From: Lasioglossum baleicum
Taxonomy: Eukaryota > Arthropoda > Insecta > Hymenoptera > Halictidae
Length of the DNA stretch: 64,000 bases
Direction: 5' to 3'
NCBI RefSeq assembly: GCF_051020765.1
Contig: NC_134936.1
Span: 7,110,186-7,174,185 of the forward strand
Shown: piece by piece, positions 32,731 to 45,119 of the stretch
Numbering within the stretch: position 1 is the first letter of the stretch
Layout of the letters: the number at the start of each line of letters is the position of its first letter
Notes under the pieces: generated by a model
Databases searched by the model: none
Told to the model about the DNA's origin: nothing
Seen by the model: the letters and a program-made list of their open reading frames with translations, nothing else
Program-made: the position numbers and the translations under genes

Positions 32731-34019
32731 CTGGGTCATCCAGAAAGTTCATAGCCTAGCATGACCTGAAATGATATTGGTAGCAGCGAAAACATATCGT
32801 TTTCGAAAACATCCGTCCTCGAGGTGAACATACATTCCAAACCGATCTGTCAAATAGCTTGCTTCAGGGAGCTGATTAAAGTAGACGTGTTCGCTTTGGT
32901 TAGAAAAATGGAAAACTTGAAAAAACGTACAGTAATTTAATATTTATATAAAAAAGGATTAGGCGACAAATGTAATTTTTGATGATATGGTGAATGTGTT
33001 AGGGGACAGTGCTCCTTCATATGCAATGATAAAAAAAATTGGTTGCTCCATTTAAACATGGTCGTACAGACATTAATGATGATCCACGTTCAGGACGTCC
33101 AAGAACTGCAACCACTTCAGAAATGATTGATCATGTCCATGATTTGGTTTTGGAAGATCGCCGATTAACTGTGGTTGATTTAGCTGAGGCCACAAGCATC
33201 TCAACTGGATCAGTTCATGAGCCCTTAACTAACGAATTAGGTATGAGATAGCTATTGACATGATGAGCGCCGCATTCGTTAAATTCGGATCAAAAACGCA
33301 TTCGCGTGAAATGTTCTCAACAACGTTTGGATCGTTTTAAAAAAAATAAAACTGACTTTGTGCGTCGATTTCTAACCTTGGATGAGACTTGGGTTTACCA
33401 CTATGGTCCTGCATTGCGACAACAGACCGCAGACTTGACTGAGCCCGGTTCAGCTGCAAAGCAGTCAAAGTGGTCAAAATCGATAAAGAATGTCATGGCA
33501 TCCGTTTTTTTGGGATGCAAAAGGAATTTTGTTGATTGATTACCTTCAAACCAGGAAAACAATAACAGGAGAGTATTAATCAAACCTTTTGGATCAACTG
33601 GATGCAGAAATTCGGGAGAAAGACCTGGCTTAACGGAGAAAAAAGCCATTTTTCACCAGGATAATGCACCGGCTCGAAAAGGTGTCCTTGCAATGGCCAA
33701 ATTGAAGGAGTTACGGTATGAATTGTTGCAACATACGCCATATTCACCAGGCCTGGCCCCCTCAAACTTCCATTTGTCCCAAATCTCAACAAAATTCCTA
33801 CGTGGCATGCATTTTTCATCAAATGAAGAAGTTATAGCAGCCGTAGATGAGTATTTTAGAAGTCTCGAAAGGACAATCATTTCTAACGTAGGGTAAATCA
33901 ATTAGAAAATCGCTGGAAACAATGTATTGAGTTTAAAGGAGAATATATTGAAGAATAAATGTATTTTAACTCATTGTTTCATGTCATTTCATTGACTACG
34001 AACTTTCTGAATGGCCTAG
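32731..34019 (+). mobile_element. Full-length but decayed mariner
   Basis: The ends CTGGGTCATCCAGAAAGTTC and GAACTTTCTGAATGGCCTAG are inverted and TA-flanked (32729-32730, 34020-34021). Its 1289 bases equal a standard mariner. The transposase is split over three frames: HTH part about 33039-33251 (DDPRSGRPRTAT), first catalytic part about 33306-33539 (TLDETWVYHY), and last part about 33693-33896 (LAPSNFHLS). Confidence 0.9.
33039..33896 (+). pseudogene. Mariner transposase, broken
   Basis: Order and motifs follow mariner: HTH/linker, the first Asp in LDETWVYHY, and the C-terminal PYSPGLAPSNFHL where the usual last catalytic Asp (PSDY) is Asn. Frameshifts separate the three parts, and LAEATSISTGSVHE is the second HTH. 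It cannot encode an active enzyme. Confidence 0.9.
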
Positions 34020-34033
34020 TATAATATCATTAA

Positions 34034-34239
34034 TAGACTGTGGATGTTTATGCAATTTGCCATTTTTGTAGACGAACTTTAAGAGAGAAACTCGAATCAA
34101 ACAAAATCTTATTTCCCGTGGTAGTAGCCATTTTAGATCTGAAATAAATTAAAATCGTGCTAAATTCTGTCATGATTTATATCGCAGCATTTTTTGGTAA
34201 TTTTCAGAAGCCATAACTGCAATAAAGATCCGCAGTCTA
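34034..34239. mobile_element. MITE, TAGACTGCGGAT family
   Basis: TAGACTGTGGATGTTTATGC to AATAAAGATCCGCAGTCTA, 206 bases. The paralogue at 42517-42752 carries a (GA)n expansion inside. Confidence 0.7.
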
Positions 34240-35033
34240 ATCATTAATAACTAGAATGTGCATGTATGTATGGATTACGTAAAGAAATCAAAATTTCTGC
34301 TACTCAATTAGCATTATATTGTAAGGTAATACCATTGCATAATACTAAGAATGATTATTCGGGTACACTTTGATTATTATTCGCGAAGTGTTGTTATACT
34401 TGAAGCAGTTACTACAAGACTCTATAGTAAATAGTCCATGACCTGTCTTAACTAATTAAATATGTAAATATTCAAGTATTTTCTATATGTAAATAATGTA
34501 AAATGTTTAATTTCACTCTGGTTGTGTCGTATGTTGATGTATGTCGTATATATGATGTATAATGATGTAGAAACACGTTGGACTACAGTGTAAATTGAAA
34601 GAGATTAAAGATAGACCGTGTAACAATTCCGGAGGGATATATGGCGGATAAACAAACTATTTGTGAGGTATTCAAACTATTTCTCATTTAATGTACATAA
34701 AACAATCCATTAATTTAGTTTCACCGATTAAAGTTTCTAATAATGAACGGCATTGTTTCGGCGATTTTCTGGGCAACGCACACTATTACGAAGAACATAA
34801 CAGAGTTCATGCGGATATACGATTTCCAGTTTACAGCCGAATCAAGTGCAACAAGTTGCAATGGATTCGGCATAGTGTTTTTCGTTCGAGGATCACCGCC
34901 TCTGTTTGTGCTCGTAATTGTACGCTACATTAAAACGAGGAGAACTTTTTATGTTTTAATTGTTGCGAATTTTCGACACCTCTCGTATTTTGTCAATTTC
35001 ATGTAAATTAATTTCTCGGGCATGTACATTATA

Positions 35034-35252
35034 TTAGGTTGTCCCAAACGTCTATCTAGTTTCCAATTAATGTGCACAATGCAAATTCAAAGTGGTGTTT
35101 CAAGAAACCAAATTGCATCGTCAAGTAAGACGAAGCATAGGAAATAATAAAATATTAAGAAACGTATGATCACGTTACATATTTGCATATGCTCGTGTTA
35201 TTTAACAATATTAAACATACAAATTCCGAACGAAACTTTTCGGTCATCCTAA
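35034..35252. mobile_element. Mariner MITE, 219 bp
   Basis: TTAGGTTGTCCCAAACGT at the left and CTTTTCGGTCATCCTAA at the right, with TA flanks. The duplicate is at 43550-43768. Confidence 0.75.
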
Positions 35253-35504
35253 TAGAATCAGACATTGTATACATAACATTTAATACCTTTTAAAGACCCG
35301 TCTTCTCTCGAGATTCAATAAGAACGTAATAATTGGCATTTTGTCCGTGACATTTTTCCGATTGAAATGATACCGAACATGACACAATTGGAATCACATT
35401 TACTTGTTTCTTAAAAGTTACTTAAGTGTTTGATTGCATTACCGATTTGTACGAGAAGTCGTATTGAATGTAGATCACTTTGAATTGAACTGTTCACACA
35501 TAAA

Positions 35505-35686
35505 TAGACAGCGGTTTTTATGCGTTTACGACAAAAATGAGTAGGTGCAATTGAACACAGTAAAAGAGATTAAAAGAATTTAAAGATTCTGTTATATCAT
35601 TTTTAACCTATTAAACATGTTAATCTATTTCATTTTTGTTGCAATTCAGATGGAGAATTTTTATTTTACATGAAGATCCGCTGTCC
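35505..35686. mobile_element. MITE, TAGACAGCGG subfamily
   Basis: TAGACAGCGGTTTTTATGCG at the left and GAAGATCCGCTGTCCA at the right. Paralogous to about 44022-44205 and similar to 54512-54716. Confidence 0.6.
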
Positions 35687-35949
35687 ACACATGAAACACG
35701 TGCACGTGCATTTAGAAATCGAGATAATCGAGGTTCTACTGAATCGTCAATTGCACATGTAAACATGCTGAATTGTGTCATGTTTGGGTTCATTCTAATC
35801 AGGAGAATCTCTCAAGCATGTTCGTGGAAGTTTCACAGAAAAATGATTAAAAGTAAAGATGTTTCGTCATTGGATTGGTATGTCTCTCCGATATATGTAT
35901 CTAATCCAGTATCACGTTACAATTCTCGAGGATCGAACTCCTGAGCCTC

Positions 35950-37700
35950 TCAAGAGGTACATATCCCGTAATAGTGGGGATAAATTTTTCACAAATACCG
36001 TGCACATCTCTTTCACACACATCGGGACATTACTGTATTGATCTTTCGCGGCATGATACGTTTCCCATAGAAGTTGTCATAGGGTGCAGTATGGGATTCA
36101 GGGCGTACACGGGCGCGAAACCGACCCTGTTACACAGAGTGTATATCCGGGCTAATAAAAATAAATTGTGACCAGCTTGGGCCTAATTAAATCGATCCGA
36201 GGAAACGAGGCCTCTCATTTGCGCTCTGCGGGGGCCGATACACCACCGTCCTGCTTTATTTGCATCAACAAGTTACGAATAAAGCCGCGGGCGTTATACG
36301 AATAAATCACCGTAATGAAGACGAGTCGACTGTCTCGTTCCACTCGTGACACGTCTAATTGCTGACGAGAGAGCACCGACTCGAAAAGTTTCTTCGTTAC
36401 TACGGAAACGTTATCTCATTTTTTAACCCTTAACTCAACGCTTTCCGACGGGGGAGGCGTCACATTTTTTAAATAAAACATTAATTTTCCCTACCATAAT
36501 ACCTACAAATAAATAAAATGTATAATTTTCAAAATACATGTCTATATTAAATATGTTTCTTCTATCGATCGTATTTGTTGTTAATAAATGTTAAATGATT
36601 TCGGCGCAACACGGTTCGATCGTTTACTACTAATTATGAAGCAATAAATCTTGAAAATAATCCAAACTAGGATCGAAACGTTGATTTTGTTTGACAATTA
36701 GCAAAATTGCTTCATAATTCAAATCATTTAACGTTTATTAACACGTCTATATCATTGCATCTATTAAAAAAATGAAAGGTAAGGAGGCGCGGATTATTGC
36801 CAACGGAGGCGCCACAATTTTTTAATAAAAAATTAATTTTCATACCATAATATCTACAAATAAATAAAACTTTATAGTTTTCAAAATGTGTCTATATCAT
36901 TATATCTATTAAATAAATAAAAAAGAATTTTTAATATACCACGTTTTTAAGACGGACTGAAAAGTATAGTTTCTAAAAAATCGGTACGCACAATTTAAAG
37001 CAGGTGTCACATTAAAAAGATTTAAGGACATGACTGTATTAGTTTCAGTTTAACAAGATCATTACGAGAAGAAAACATTTTTTATTTAGCTCCTGTGTCT
37101 TGCAATAAACGTAAATATTTTTTGTTTTCCATAAAGATCCGCAGTCTAGTCATTAAAAATAAAGAAGATCTTTAGGTGGTGGCCTTCTGTATACTCATAT
37201 TCGATAATAATTGTTGAGTTAATTAATTCGTTGAAACATGATTGTTTCACGAACACCAAAATACGTTTCAACTTCAACCCTATGGGTCAGAGTCGCCAAG
37301 ATATGATTTGTAAAAAGGAATTCCGCGCGAGAATGAGAAGGCTGAGGTTGGTTATGTTAATTGAAAACTTGATTAATTACAAAGTTTCCGTGTTGATGAA
37401 ATAGTTCAGCCAAAGGAGAAGCAGATTATTCGTCTCATCTCGCAGCCCTTGATTCCGTGAAGAAACGGAAGCCAAGAGTGGATTAAGGAATCCGATGTTA
37501 TGCGGGTTTGTATGCATTCTAAAGCAATTTTACATGGAATTCTGCCAGCTGCTCGAGCAATAATTTACAGATCTCTTATCGAGTTTAATTAGACTCGTCA
37601 GTTTATTTATTATCAAAAACAAACTATTATTATGTAAAGGAAGTGTTCTACTGTAAATCTACAACCACCTTAGGAGCGTACAATTTGTCAATACAATACA
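35950..37700. other. Intergenic, repeat-bearing
   Basis: No gene is supported. Direct repeats with TACCATAATANCTACAAATAA occur at about 36490 and 36845. Sequence at 36560-36740 (AGGATCGAAACGTTGATTTT) has an inverted relative at about 46885-47035 (GACCGAAACGTCGATT). A moderately GC-rich patch at 36060-36390 has no credible frame. Confidence 0.5.
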
Positions 37701-38255
37701 CAGTTTCTTCAAATAATATTAGATATATAAATTTAATAATATTTCTAAATCTTATATAAAATTTATAGATACTAATTCCTCAAATAAAATATTAGATATA
37801 TAAATTTAATAATATTTCTAAATCCTATATAGAATTTATAAATATTAATCCCCCAAATAATATTAGATATATAAATTTTCATATTAATTTAATAATATTT
37901 TTAAATTCTATTATATAAAATTTATAAATGCTAATTCCCTCAAATAATATTAGATATATAAATTTAATAATATTTCCAAATCCCATATAAAATTTATAAA
38001 TATTAATCCCCTAAATAATATTAGATATATAAATTTTCATATTAATTTAATATTATAATATTTCTAAATTCTATATAAAATTTATAAATGCTAATTCCCT
38101 CAAATAATATTAGATATATAAGTTTAATAATATTTCCAAATCCCATATAAAATTTATAAATATTAAATCCCCCAATTAATATTAGATATATAAATTTTCA
38201 TATTAATTTAATATATATTTCTAAATTCTATATAAAATTTATAAATACTAATCTT
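37700..38255. repeat. AT-rich tandem array, alternating unit lengths
   Basis: Six or more units contain AATAATATTAGATATATAAA, TTTAATAATATTTCTAAAT and TATAAAATTTATAAAT. Some units carry an extra TTTTCATATTAA block, giving alternating lengths of about 72 and 91 bases. Confidence 0.85.
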
Positions 38256-38904
38256 CGTTAAATATTTACTTCCCAATATTTTTATCGAATACTATTTATT
38301 GTAGATTCAACGATAGCCACGATCAAGAATAATTAAGCGAAAAGTAATTTCTTTCAGTTGACCGGTCAATGTATTCGATAATAAGTTCCACAATTTTTTC
38401 AATAAAATTTCTTGGGTTACCCTGTACGATTGGAAATGAGCATCTAAATTAGAATACCTCTATTAACACTAGAACTATCAGACCAGTAAAAATGACTGGT
38501 TTCACAATTTCATTTTAAAATTCCCCTACTTCATGTTACATTTTTTTCCCGCGATGATGTAATGACTTTTACAGCGGCAACTAAAGGAGTAACATAATGA
38601 ATTTGATTTTTGTTTAATTTATTCAGAATCAAAATAATTTTCTATCATGGCTACTTATACCAATACCAGTCATCTTGACTGGTACTTCTCTAAGTAGAAA
38701 AGTATTTACTAATATGTTTACCGAACCCGAAATTGTTTATTCGATATTTAGATTGATTTATTGATGTTTTGCGCGAAGTCTTATTTTGGCGCCACAACAT
38801 AAACATAAACATAGCTGCGTTGTAGCGTAACATAGTTATCTGTGTTGTTTCACGCGGTTATTTTGTATACCATAGCCGTTGGAATAGGACCCAATTCTTT
38901 TTTA

Positions 38905-39100
38905 TACAGGGTGTCCGAAAATTCCTGAACATCCCGGAAATGGTAGGTTCCTGAGACCATTTGAAGTGATATTTTCCTTTGCAAAAATGTTATCCGCGGC
39001 TTTGTTTAGGAGTTATTAACGAAAAACACGGACCAATCAGAGCGCGACCTAGACGCGAGTTGGCACAGTCGGCCAATCGACAGTTGGCGCACCGGGCCTG
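38905..39100. repeat. Dispersed repeat end, CAGGGTGTCC
   Basis: It begins TACAGGGTGTCCGAAAATTC; AGGAGTTATTAACGAAAAAC and ACGGACCAATCAGAGCGCG are shared, in inverted form, with about 52730-52890. No frame is visible. Confidence 0.55.
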
Positions 39101-39110
39101 TCCTTTAGGG

Positions 39111-39290
39111 CAGTGGTCCCCAATCCCCGATCCGTGGATCAAATGATACCGGGCCGCCCAAGGAACATTAAATACAATTAAATTAAAATGATTAAATCAA
39201 AACAATCAACGCCCCCCCCCCCTCAGCGGGCCGCGGTAAAATTATCAAACGTTGACCGGTCCGCGGCGATAGAAAGGTTGAGGAGCACTG
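39111..39290. mobile_element. hAT MITE, CAGTGGTCCCC type
   Basis: The left end is CAGTGGTCCCCAATCC and the right end GGTTGAGGAGCACTG. The duplication is CTTTAGGG (39103-39110) against CTTTAGGA (39291-39298), 7/8. A C run and GGGCCGC motifs are inside. Confidence 0.85.
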
Positions 39291-39837
39291 CTTTAGGAGA
39301 CAAGGACACTTTAATCACTGTGACTGTAAAGAAAATAATTCGGCAAGGGGTTAAACATCGATTACAAGAGAATAGCATTCGCATTTAGCAGGTTGTGTTT
39401 GAAATCTTGTTTCCGACTCTGACTCGATATTATAGGCCAAGGGGTTGAAGGAAACGTAAAGATTTCAGACCGTTCCGCTTCAACCAACGAGCCAAGACTA
39501 ATGAAAACGATCGGAGTCAATGACCCACTACGGATCTAAAAATCTATTTCCGTTCCCGGCAGCTTCTAATCGAGTGGCCGCAAGAAAAATGTCTGATTTC
39601 AGAAATATATCGGACACCCACGGGAATGATACACGATATATTGCGGCACGCCCCGCGCCCGAAGAGATCGCCAATTATAGGCTGTTTCGTTCGTTTATTC
39701 CGTTTTTTTACGCGTCCCGATGGGGGTGGCAGGGGGTCGCGGGTGGTCCACACGCATAAATTCGTTGCAAGTACACCCTACCACGCCAATGTAGACCTCC
39801 ACCCTTAAAGGTTGCCAGGCAACACAGGTCTCTGACT

Positions 39838-40195
39838 GTGTCAAACTCGAGCACAACCACCCCAGACCATCCCTTCTTACAACCCCCAGCCTTTCGAACC
39901 TTCTCTTTCCCCCTCACTCTCTTACAATTTTCTTTCTTCCACCCTCTAGCCGGACCAACTTTCTTGGTTTCTCTTACCCTCTTCATTCCCAACACTGTAT
40001 TTCCACCCTTCTTTTCTCAAGTTCTCCACTCTTTCCCTTCCCTTGTCCTTACCCGCTCTCACACTTATTTCGCTTTCCTCCTTATCCATCTAATTTTCAT
40101 TCTTTGCTTTTCTACTACCGTCGCTTCCCTTCTCCACAGCTATCTCTCTCTCTCTGTCTCTCCCTCTTCCTCTAGTTCATTCGTTTAGGGATTTT
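39838..40195 (+). repeat. Strand-asymmetric pyrimidine tract
   Basis: For about 350 bases the plus strand is overwhelmingly C and T (CCTTCTCTTTCCCCCTCACTC and similar). The tract is open in one frame simply because purine-rich stops are absent. It could be an untranslated leader of a lost element or a structural (triplex-prone) tract. It starts about 170 bases left of the foldback element. Confidence 0.55.
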
Positions 40196-40362
40196 ATTTT
40201 TCCTCAGGACTTCTAGATTGTGTTTTTCGACAGTGTTTACCGAACGTTTGTTTTCGACTTAATCGAAGTCTATTAATTTAGTTTCCATTAGAAAAGGGTA
40301 TTTCAAGTTAAAGGTATTCGTATTGATAAAATTCACTATTGTATGTACAATATCATTAATAA

Positions 40363-42425
40363 CACTGTCCAACAAATTTCAACTTTTTTTGTGATTTCAA
40401 TATACTGTTGGGTCCTTCTTATAGAGTTTTTTGCGCTGATTCCGAATCTGGTTTTAATTTTTTTCCTATACGTCCAGTTTTTGAAAATCATGGCTTTGAA
40501 AAAAAAACATATTTTTCAACTTTAAACAAATATTGTGATGTTATTATAAAAGATATTGAATTGTTGTTTACAGCAAACGATTCTGTAGACTTTCCTGAAT
40601 ACAGTGATATCCAATATTAATACATTATGATTGTTTAAACATGTTTAAACAATGATTAAAGACGGAGATGCACCACTTTTGCACCAATTTTTGCGGATAT
40701 TTTCGAATTTATCTCAAAAAATAAGGGTCCAGCGAAAAATTGAACTATACCACGCGAAAGAGCAGACTTTTATCTTGAGAAACCCCCCTGTGAAGTTTGC
40801 ATGGTCGACGTTTTTACCGAACCAGAAAGCAAAATATCTTCGCCCGACATGCGTTGACGCCAGTGGTGCTCTTCCACTAGCGCGGTCGTTCGTCGGGATA
40901 CGGCGTGGCGCGCCGCGGTGAAACGGCGCGTGGCTATAAGCGCGCAATTATGTCAGCTTACTTAAATGTAATATTTTATTAAATGTGTTATACTATTGTT
41001 AATTATTATTTATTAGTATATTTATTCTGTATAAATTATTTTATGTATTTTTTAATGTTAGTCTCTCGTTTATAGCATATTTAATACAAAAAATACCTTT
41101 TGTAACAAAAAAATAATTTATTCACACACTACACTATTACAGTATTTACAGTCCTAATATATATGTGTACACTATTCAGATATAATACACTACTAAAATA
41201 CATATATTATATACACAACAACTAAAATACTATAAATAACTATAAATGTTTTTTATGAAGTTTTATACGTAGCAATGCAGATTTGAAATGCTTGACACGA
41301 CTGATTTCAACAAACACAAAGCCGAAACTGAACTCTGGCATCAGTTTTCTTAAGAACCAACACGATATTTTGAAATAAATGACGGTCTACGGACAACGGA
41401 ATACATACAATGTAAGGAAAGTCTGCAATGCGGTGACTGAAAAATTTTATTTTCAGTAATTGTCGTCTTATCTATGTATTGTAATTATAGTGCCAATGAA
41501 CACTCGAGATTCTTCCGAGTAAAATAAGTCCAAACACAATATAAACGGGACTATTTTTATTGACTTAAATACATAATTAAAATAGTTTGCTTCATATTAA
41601 ATCGATATAGTGTATTATATCTGAATAGTGTACACATATATATTAGCATTGTAAATAGTGTAATAGTGTAATGTGTGAATAAATTATTTTTTTGTTACAA
41701 AAGGTATTTTTTGTATTAAATATACTATAAACGAGAGACTAACATTAAAAAATACATAAAATAATTTATACAGAATAAATATACTAATAAATAATAAATA
41801 ACAATAATATAACATTTAATAAAATATTACATTTAAGTAAGCTGACATAATTGCGCGCTTATAGCCACGCGCCGTTTCACCGCAGCGCGCCGCGCCGTAT
41901 CCCGACGAACGACCGCGCTAGTGGAAGAGCACCACTGGCGTCAACGCATGTCGGGCGAAGATATTTTGCTTTCTGGTTCGGTAAAAACGTCGACCATGCA
42001 AACTTCACAGGGGGGGTTCTCAAGATAAAAGTCTGCTCTTTCGCGTGGTATAGTTCAATTTTTCGCTGGACCCTTATTTTTTGAGATAAATTCGAAAATA
42101 TCCGCAAAAATTGGTGCAAAAGTGGTGCATCTCCGTCTTTAATCATTGTTTAAACATGTTTAAACAATCATAATGTATTAATATTGGATATCATTGTATT
42201 CGGGAAAGTCTACAGAATCTTTTGCTGTAAACAACAATTCAATATCTTTTATAATAACATCGCAATATTTGTTTAAAGTTGAAAAATATGTCTTTTTTTA
42301 AAACTCCATTTTCTCAAAAACTGGACGTATAGGAAAAAAATTAAAACCAGATTCGGAATCAGCGCAAAAAACTCTATAAGAAGGACCCAACAGTATATTG
42401 AAATCAAATTTGGTGTTGGACAGTG
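40363..42425. mobile_element. Palindromic foldback element, ~830-bp arms
   Basis: The arms (40363-41197 and 41604-42425) are inverted copies with high identity and start CACTGTCCAACA. TAA flanks both sides (40360-40362, 42426-42428). The centre of about 406 bases (41198-41603) is unique and AT-rich. Each arm contains the same 89-codon open frame. A paralogous empty site is visible at about 34240-34260 (CATTAATAACTAGAATGTGC). A 42-base relative lies at 6466. No transposase motif is seen; TAA duplications hint at PIF/Harbinger. Confidence 0.85.
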
Positions 42426-42516
42426 TAATTGGAATGTGCAGGTCTGTATGGATTTTGTAAAGTAATATAAATTGCTACTACTTAATTAGCATTGTATTGT
42501 AAGGTAATACGATTAA

Positions 42517-42560
42517 TAGACTGCGAATGTTTATGCAGTTTGCAATTTTTGTAGACGAAC

Positions 42561-42604
<44 letters not shown>

Positions 42605-44320
42605 TCGAATCAAATAAAATCTTATTTTCCGTGGTACTAGTCTTTTTAGATCTGAAATAAATTAAGACCGTACTAAATTCTATCGTGATTTATATCGCAG
42701 CATTTTTTGATAATTTTCAGAACCCATAACTGCAATAAAGATCCGCAGTCTAATCTTCTAAGATTACGTAGAGAAATCAAAATTTCTGCTACTCAATTAG
42801 CATTACATTGTAAGGTAATACCATTGCACATAATACCTAGAATGATTATTCGGGTATACTTTGATTATTATTCGCGAAGTGTTGTTATACCTGAAGCAGT
42901 TACTGCAAGACTCTATAGTAAATAGTCCATGCTCTGTCTTAACTAATAAAATATGTAAATATTCAAGTGTTTTCTATATCTAAGTATTGTAAAATGTTTA
43001 ATTTCACTCTGGTTGTGTCGTATGTTGATGTATGTCGTATATATGATATATAATGATGTAGAAACACGTTGAACTACAGTGTAAATTGAAATAGATTAAA
43101 GATAGACCGTGTAACAATTCCGGAGGGATATATGACGGATAAACAAACTATTCGAAAAACGATATGCATCGTTAAATTGTGAGGTATTCAAACTATTTCT
43201 CATTTAATGTACATAAAACAATCCATTAATTTAGTTTCACCGATTAAAGTTTCTAATAATGAGCGGCATTGTTTCGGCGATTTTCTGGGCAACGCACACT
43301 ATTACGAAGAACATAACAGAGTTCATGCGGATATACGATTTCCAGTTTACAGCCGAATCAAGTGCAACAAGTTGCAATGGATTCGGCATTGTGTTTTTCG
43401 TTCGAGGATTACCGCCTCTGTTTGTGCTCGTTATTGTACGCTACATTAAAACGAGGAGAACTTTTTATGTTTTAATTGTTGCGAATTTTCGACACCTCTC
43501 GTATTTTGTCAATTTCATGTAAATTAATTTCTCGGGCATGTACATTATATTAGGTTGTCCCAAACGTATATCTAGTTTCCAATTAATGTGCACAATGCAA
43601 ATTCAAAGTGGTGTTTCAAGAAACCAAATTGCATCGTCAAGTAAGACGAAGCATAGGAAATAATAAAATATTAAGAAACGTATGATCACGTTACATATTT
43701 GCATATGCTCGTGTTATTTAACAATATTAAACATACAAATTCCGAACGAAACTTTTCGGTCATCCTAATAGAATCAGACATTGTATACATAACATTTAAT
43801 ACCTTTTAAAGACCCATCTTCTTTCGAGATTCAATAAGAACGTAGTAATTGGCATTTTGTCCGTGACATTTTTCCGATTGAAATGATACCGAACATGACA
43901 CAATTCGAATCACATTTACTTGTTTCTTAAAAGTTACTTAATTGTTTGATTACATTACCGATTTGTACGAGAAGTCGTATTGAATGTAGATCACTTTGAA
44001 TTGAACTGTTCACATATAAATAGACAGCGGTTTTTATGCGTTTACGACAAAAATGAGTAGGTGCAATTGAACACAGTAAAAGAGATTAAAAGAATTTAAA
44101 GATTCTGTTATATCATTTTTAACCTATTAAACATGTTAATCTATTTCATTTTTGTTGCAATTCAGGTGGAGAATTTTTATTTTACATGAAGATCCGCTGT
44201 CCACACATGAAACACGTGCACGTGCAGTTAGGAATCAAGATAATCGAGGTTCTACTGAATAGTCAATTGCACAAGCATCTTGTCATGTTTGGGTTCATTT
44301 TAATGAGGAGAATCTCGCAA
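42517..44320. repeat. Duplicated block, copy B
   Basis: The counterpart of 34034-35815. It differs by a (GA)19 expansion at 42564-42601, a few substitutions and an extra ~30 bases near 43151-43180. The foldback element lies immediately to the left, at the position that corresponds to an uninterrupted site in copy A. Confidence 0.85.
42564..42601. repeat. (GA)n microsatellite
   Basis: About 19 GA units inside the MITE of duplicated block B; the same place in block A has only GAGAG. Confidence 0.95.
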
Positions 44321-44759
44321 ATAGATCGGTCGGAGTATCACAAAAAAATCTTTACTGATTTCTACAATTGATTGTATTGTATGCACATCGCTTTAGATGG
44401 CACTTTTATGAGGGTGTCTAAGAAATGTTGTACTTTCTTGACAGGGGAGATTCCGGAGTTTATTTGAAGTAGCTTTGTCTATATAATGCTATATTTTTTG
44501 TAAATACTGAAGAAGAAAGGTTTTCATAATGTTTAATCAGCCAATAACATTATTAACAATGCTTAGGACCGTTCACAGCTCTAATTAATCATTTTTAAAT
44601 ATTTACTTTTGATGATATCTCGTGTGGACACATTGTTCTTTCCGATATCCGCAATGAAACAGCTATTCAGTTAGTTTAATTGCCACAATTGATCACTTGA
44701 ATGACAATTTGGATGTTCTCGGTAAAGAATTCCTAAAATTCCCATTCCATTAAAGTCGC

Positions 44760-45110
44760 GTTATTTTGCAAACGGCTGTGTTCTACACGGAAAAATATCG
44801 TACAGGGACACTATTTTTTATGACCGGGTCTACCGCGCTAACCGCTGTGAAAGTTCAAAGGAAGCCGAACGTAGAAAAGGACAGCACATAAACACGGATC
44901 GCGTTGTCCTTCCTTTCGCCCGAAACTTTCATCGTCACTTAAACCACTAAATATAGTTGAAAGTATATCGTCTTTGGTGTCACTTTAATCAGAAAAACGT
45001 CACAAATAAGTTGATAAAAGTCCCATAAAAAAATAATGAAAAATAAAGAAGTTTTATAATTGGATTAGTAGCGGTTTTGACGGGTGTTTACACCGCTCGG
45101 AGACCGAGGC
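44760..45110. repeat. Dispersed repeat family with CATCGTCA-TTAAACCACT
   Basis: GCCGAACGTAGAAAA, TTTCATCGTCA, TTAAACCACT and AAGTCCCATAAAAAAATAATG recur at 50340-50610 and, inverted or diverged, at 56580-56900, 57390-57560 and 62160-62450. Some copies end in CAGTGNATCCTCTATAAACG or TATCCCCTCCACTG. A non-autonomous transposon family is likely. Confidence 0.6.
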
Positions 45111-45119
45111 AGCTCGAGC

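Larger units (their letters stand above)
34034..35815. repeat. Duplicated block, copy A
   Basis: About 1.8 kb is repeated at 42517-44320 in the same orientation with high identity, about 8.5 kb away. The block contains a TAGACTG MITE (34034-34239), a mariner MITE (35034-35252) and another MITE (35505-35686), all present in both copies, so the duplication came after these insertions. An 87-codon frame (34743-35006) is shared but also open in a second frame, with no sign of coding constraint. Confidence 0.85.

Noticed and set aside
34743..35006. 87-codon hydrophobic frame, also at 43259-43522, that looks like a membrane protein piece
   Set aside because: The overlapping second frame is equally open, differences between the copies change amino acids in both frames, and there is no splice or start context. 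It is part of a duplicated repeat-rich block.
39838..40188. 116-codon Ser/Pro/Phe-rich frame
   Set aside because: Produced by the pyrimidine tract, which cannot form stop codons easily; it does not begin with ATG.
40652..42146. Identical 89-codon frames at 40652-40921 (+) and 41877-42146 (-)
   Set aside because: They are the two arms of the palindromic element read outward to inward. The translation has no recognisable motif, and its duplication follows from the inverted repeat.
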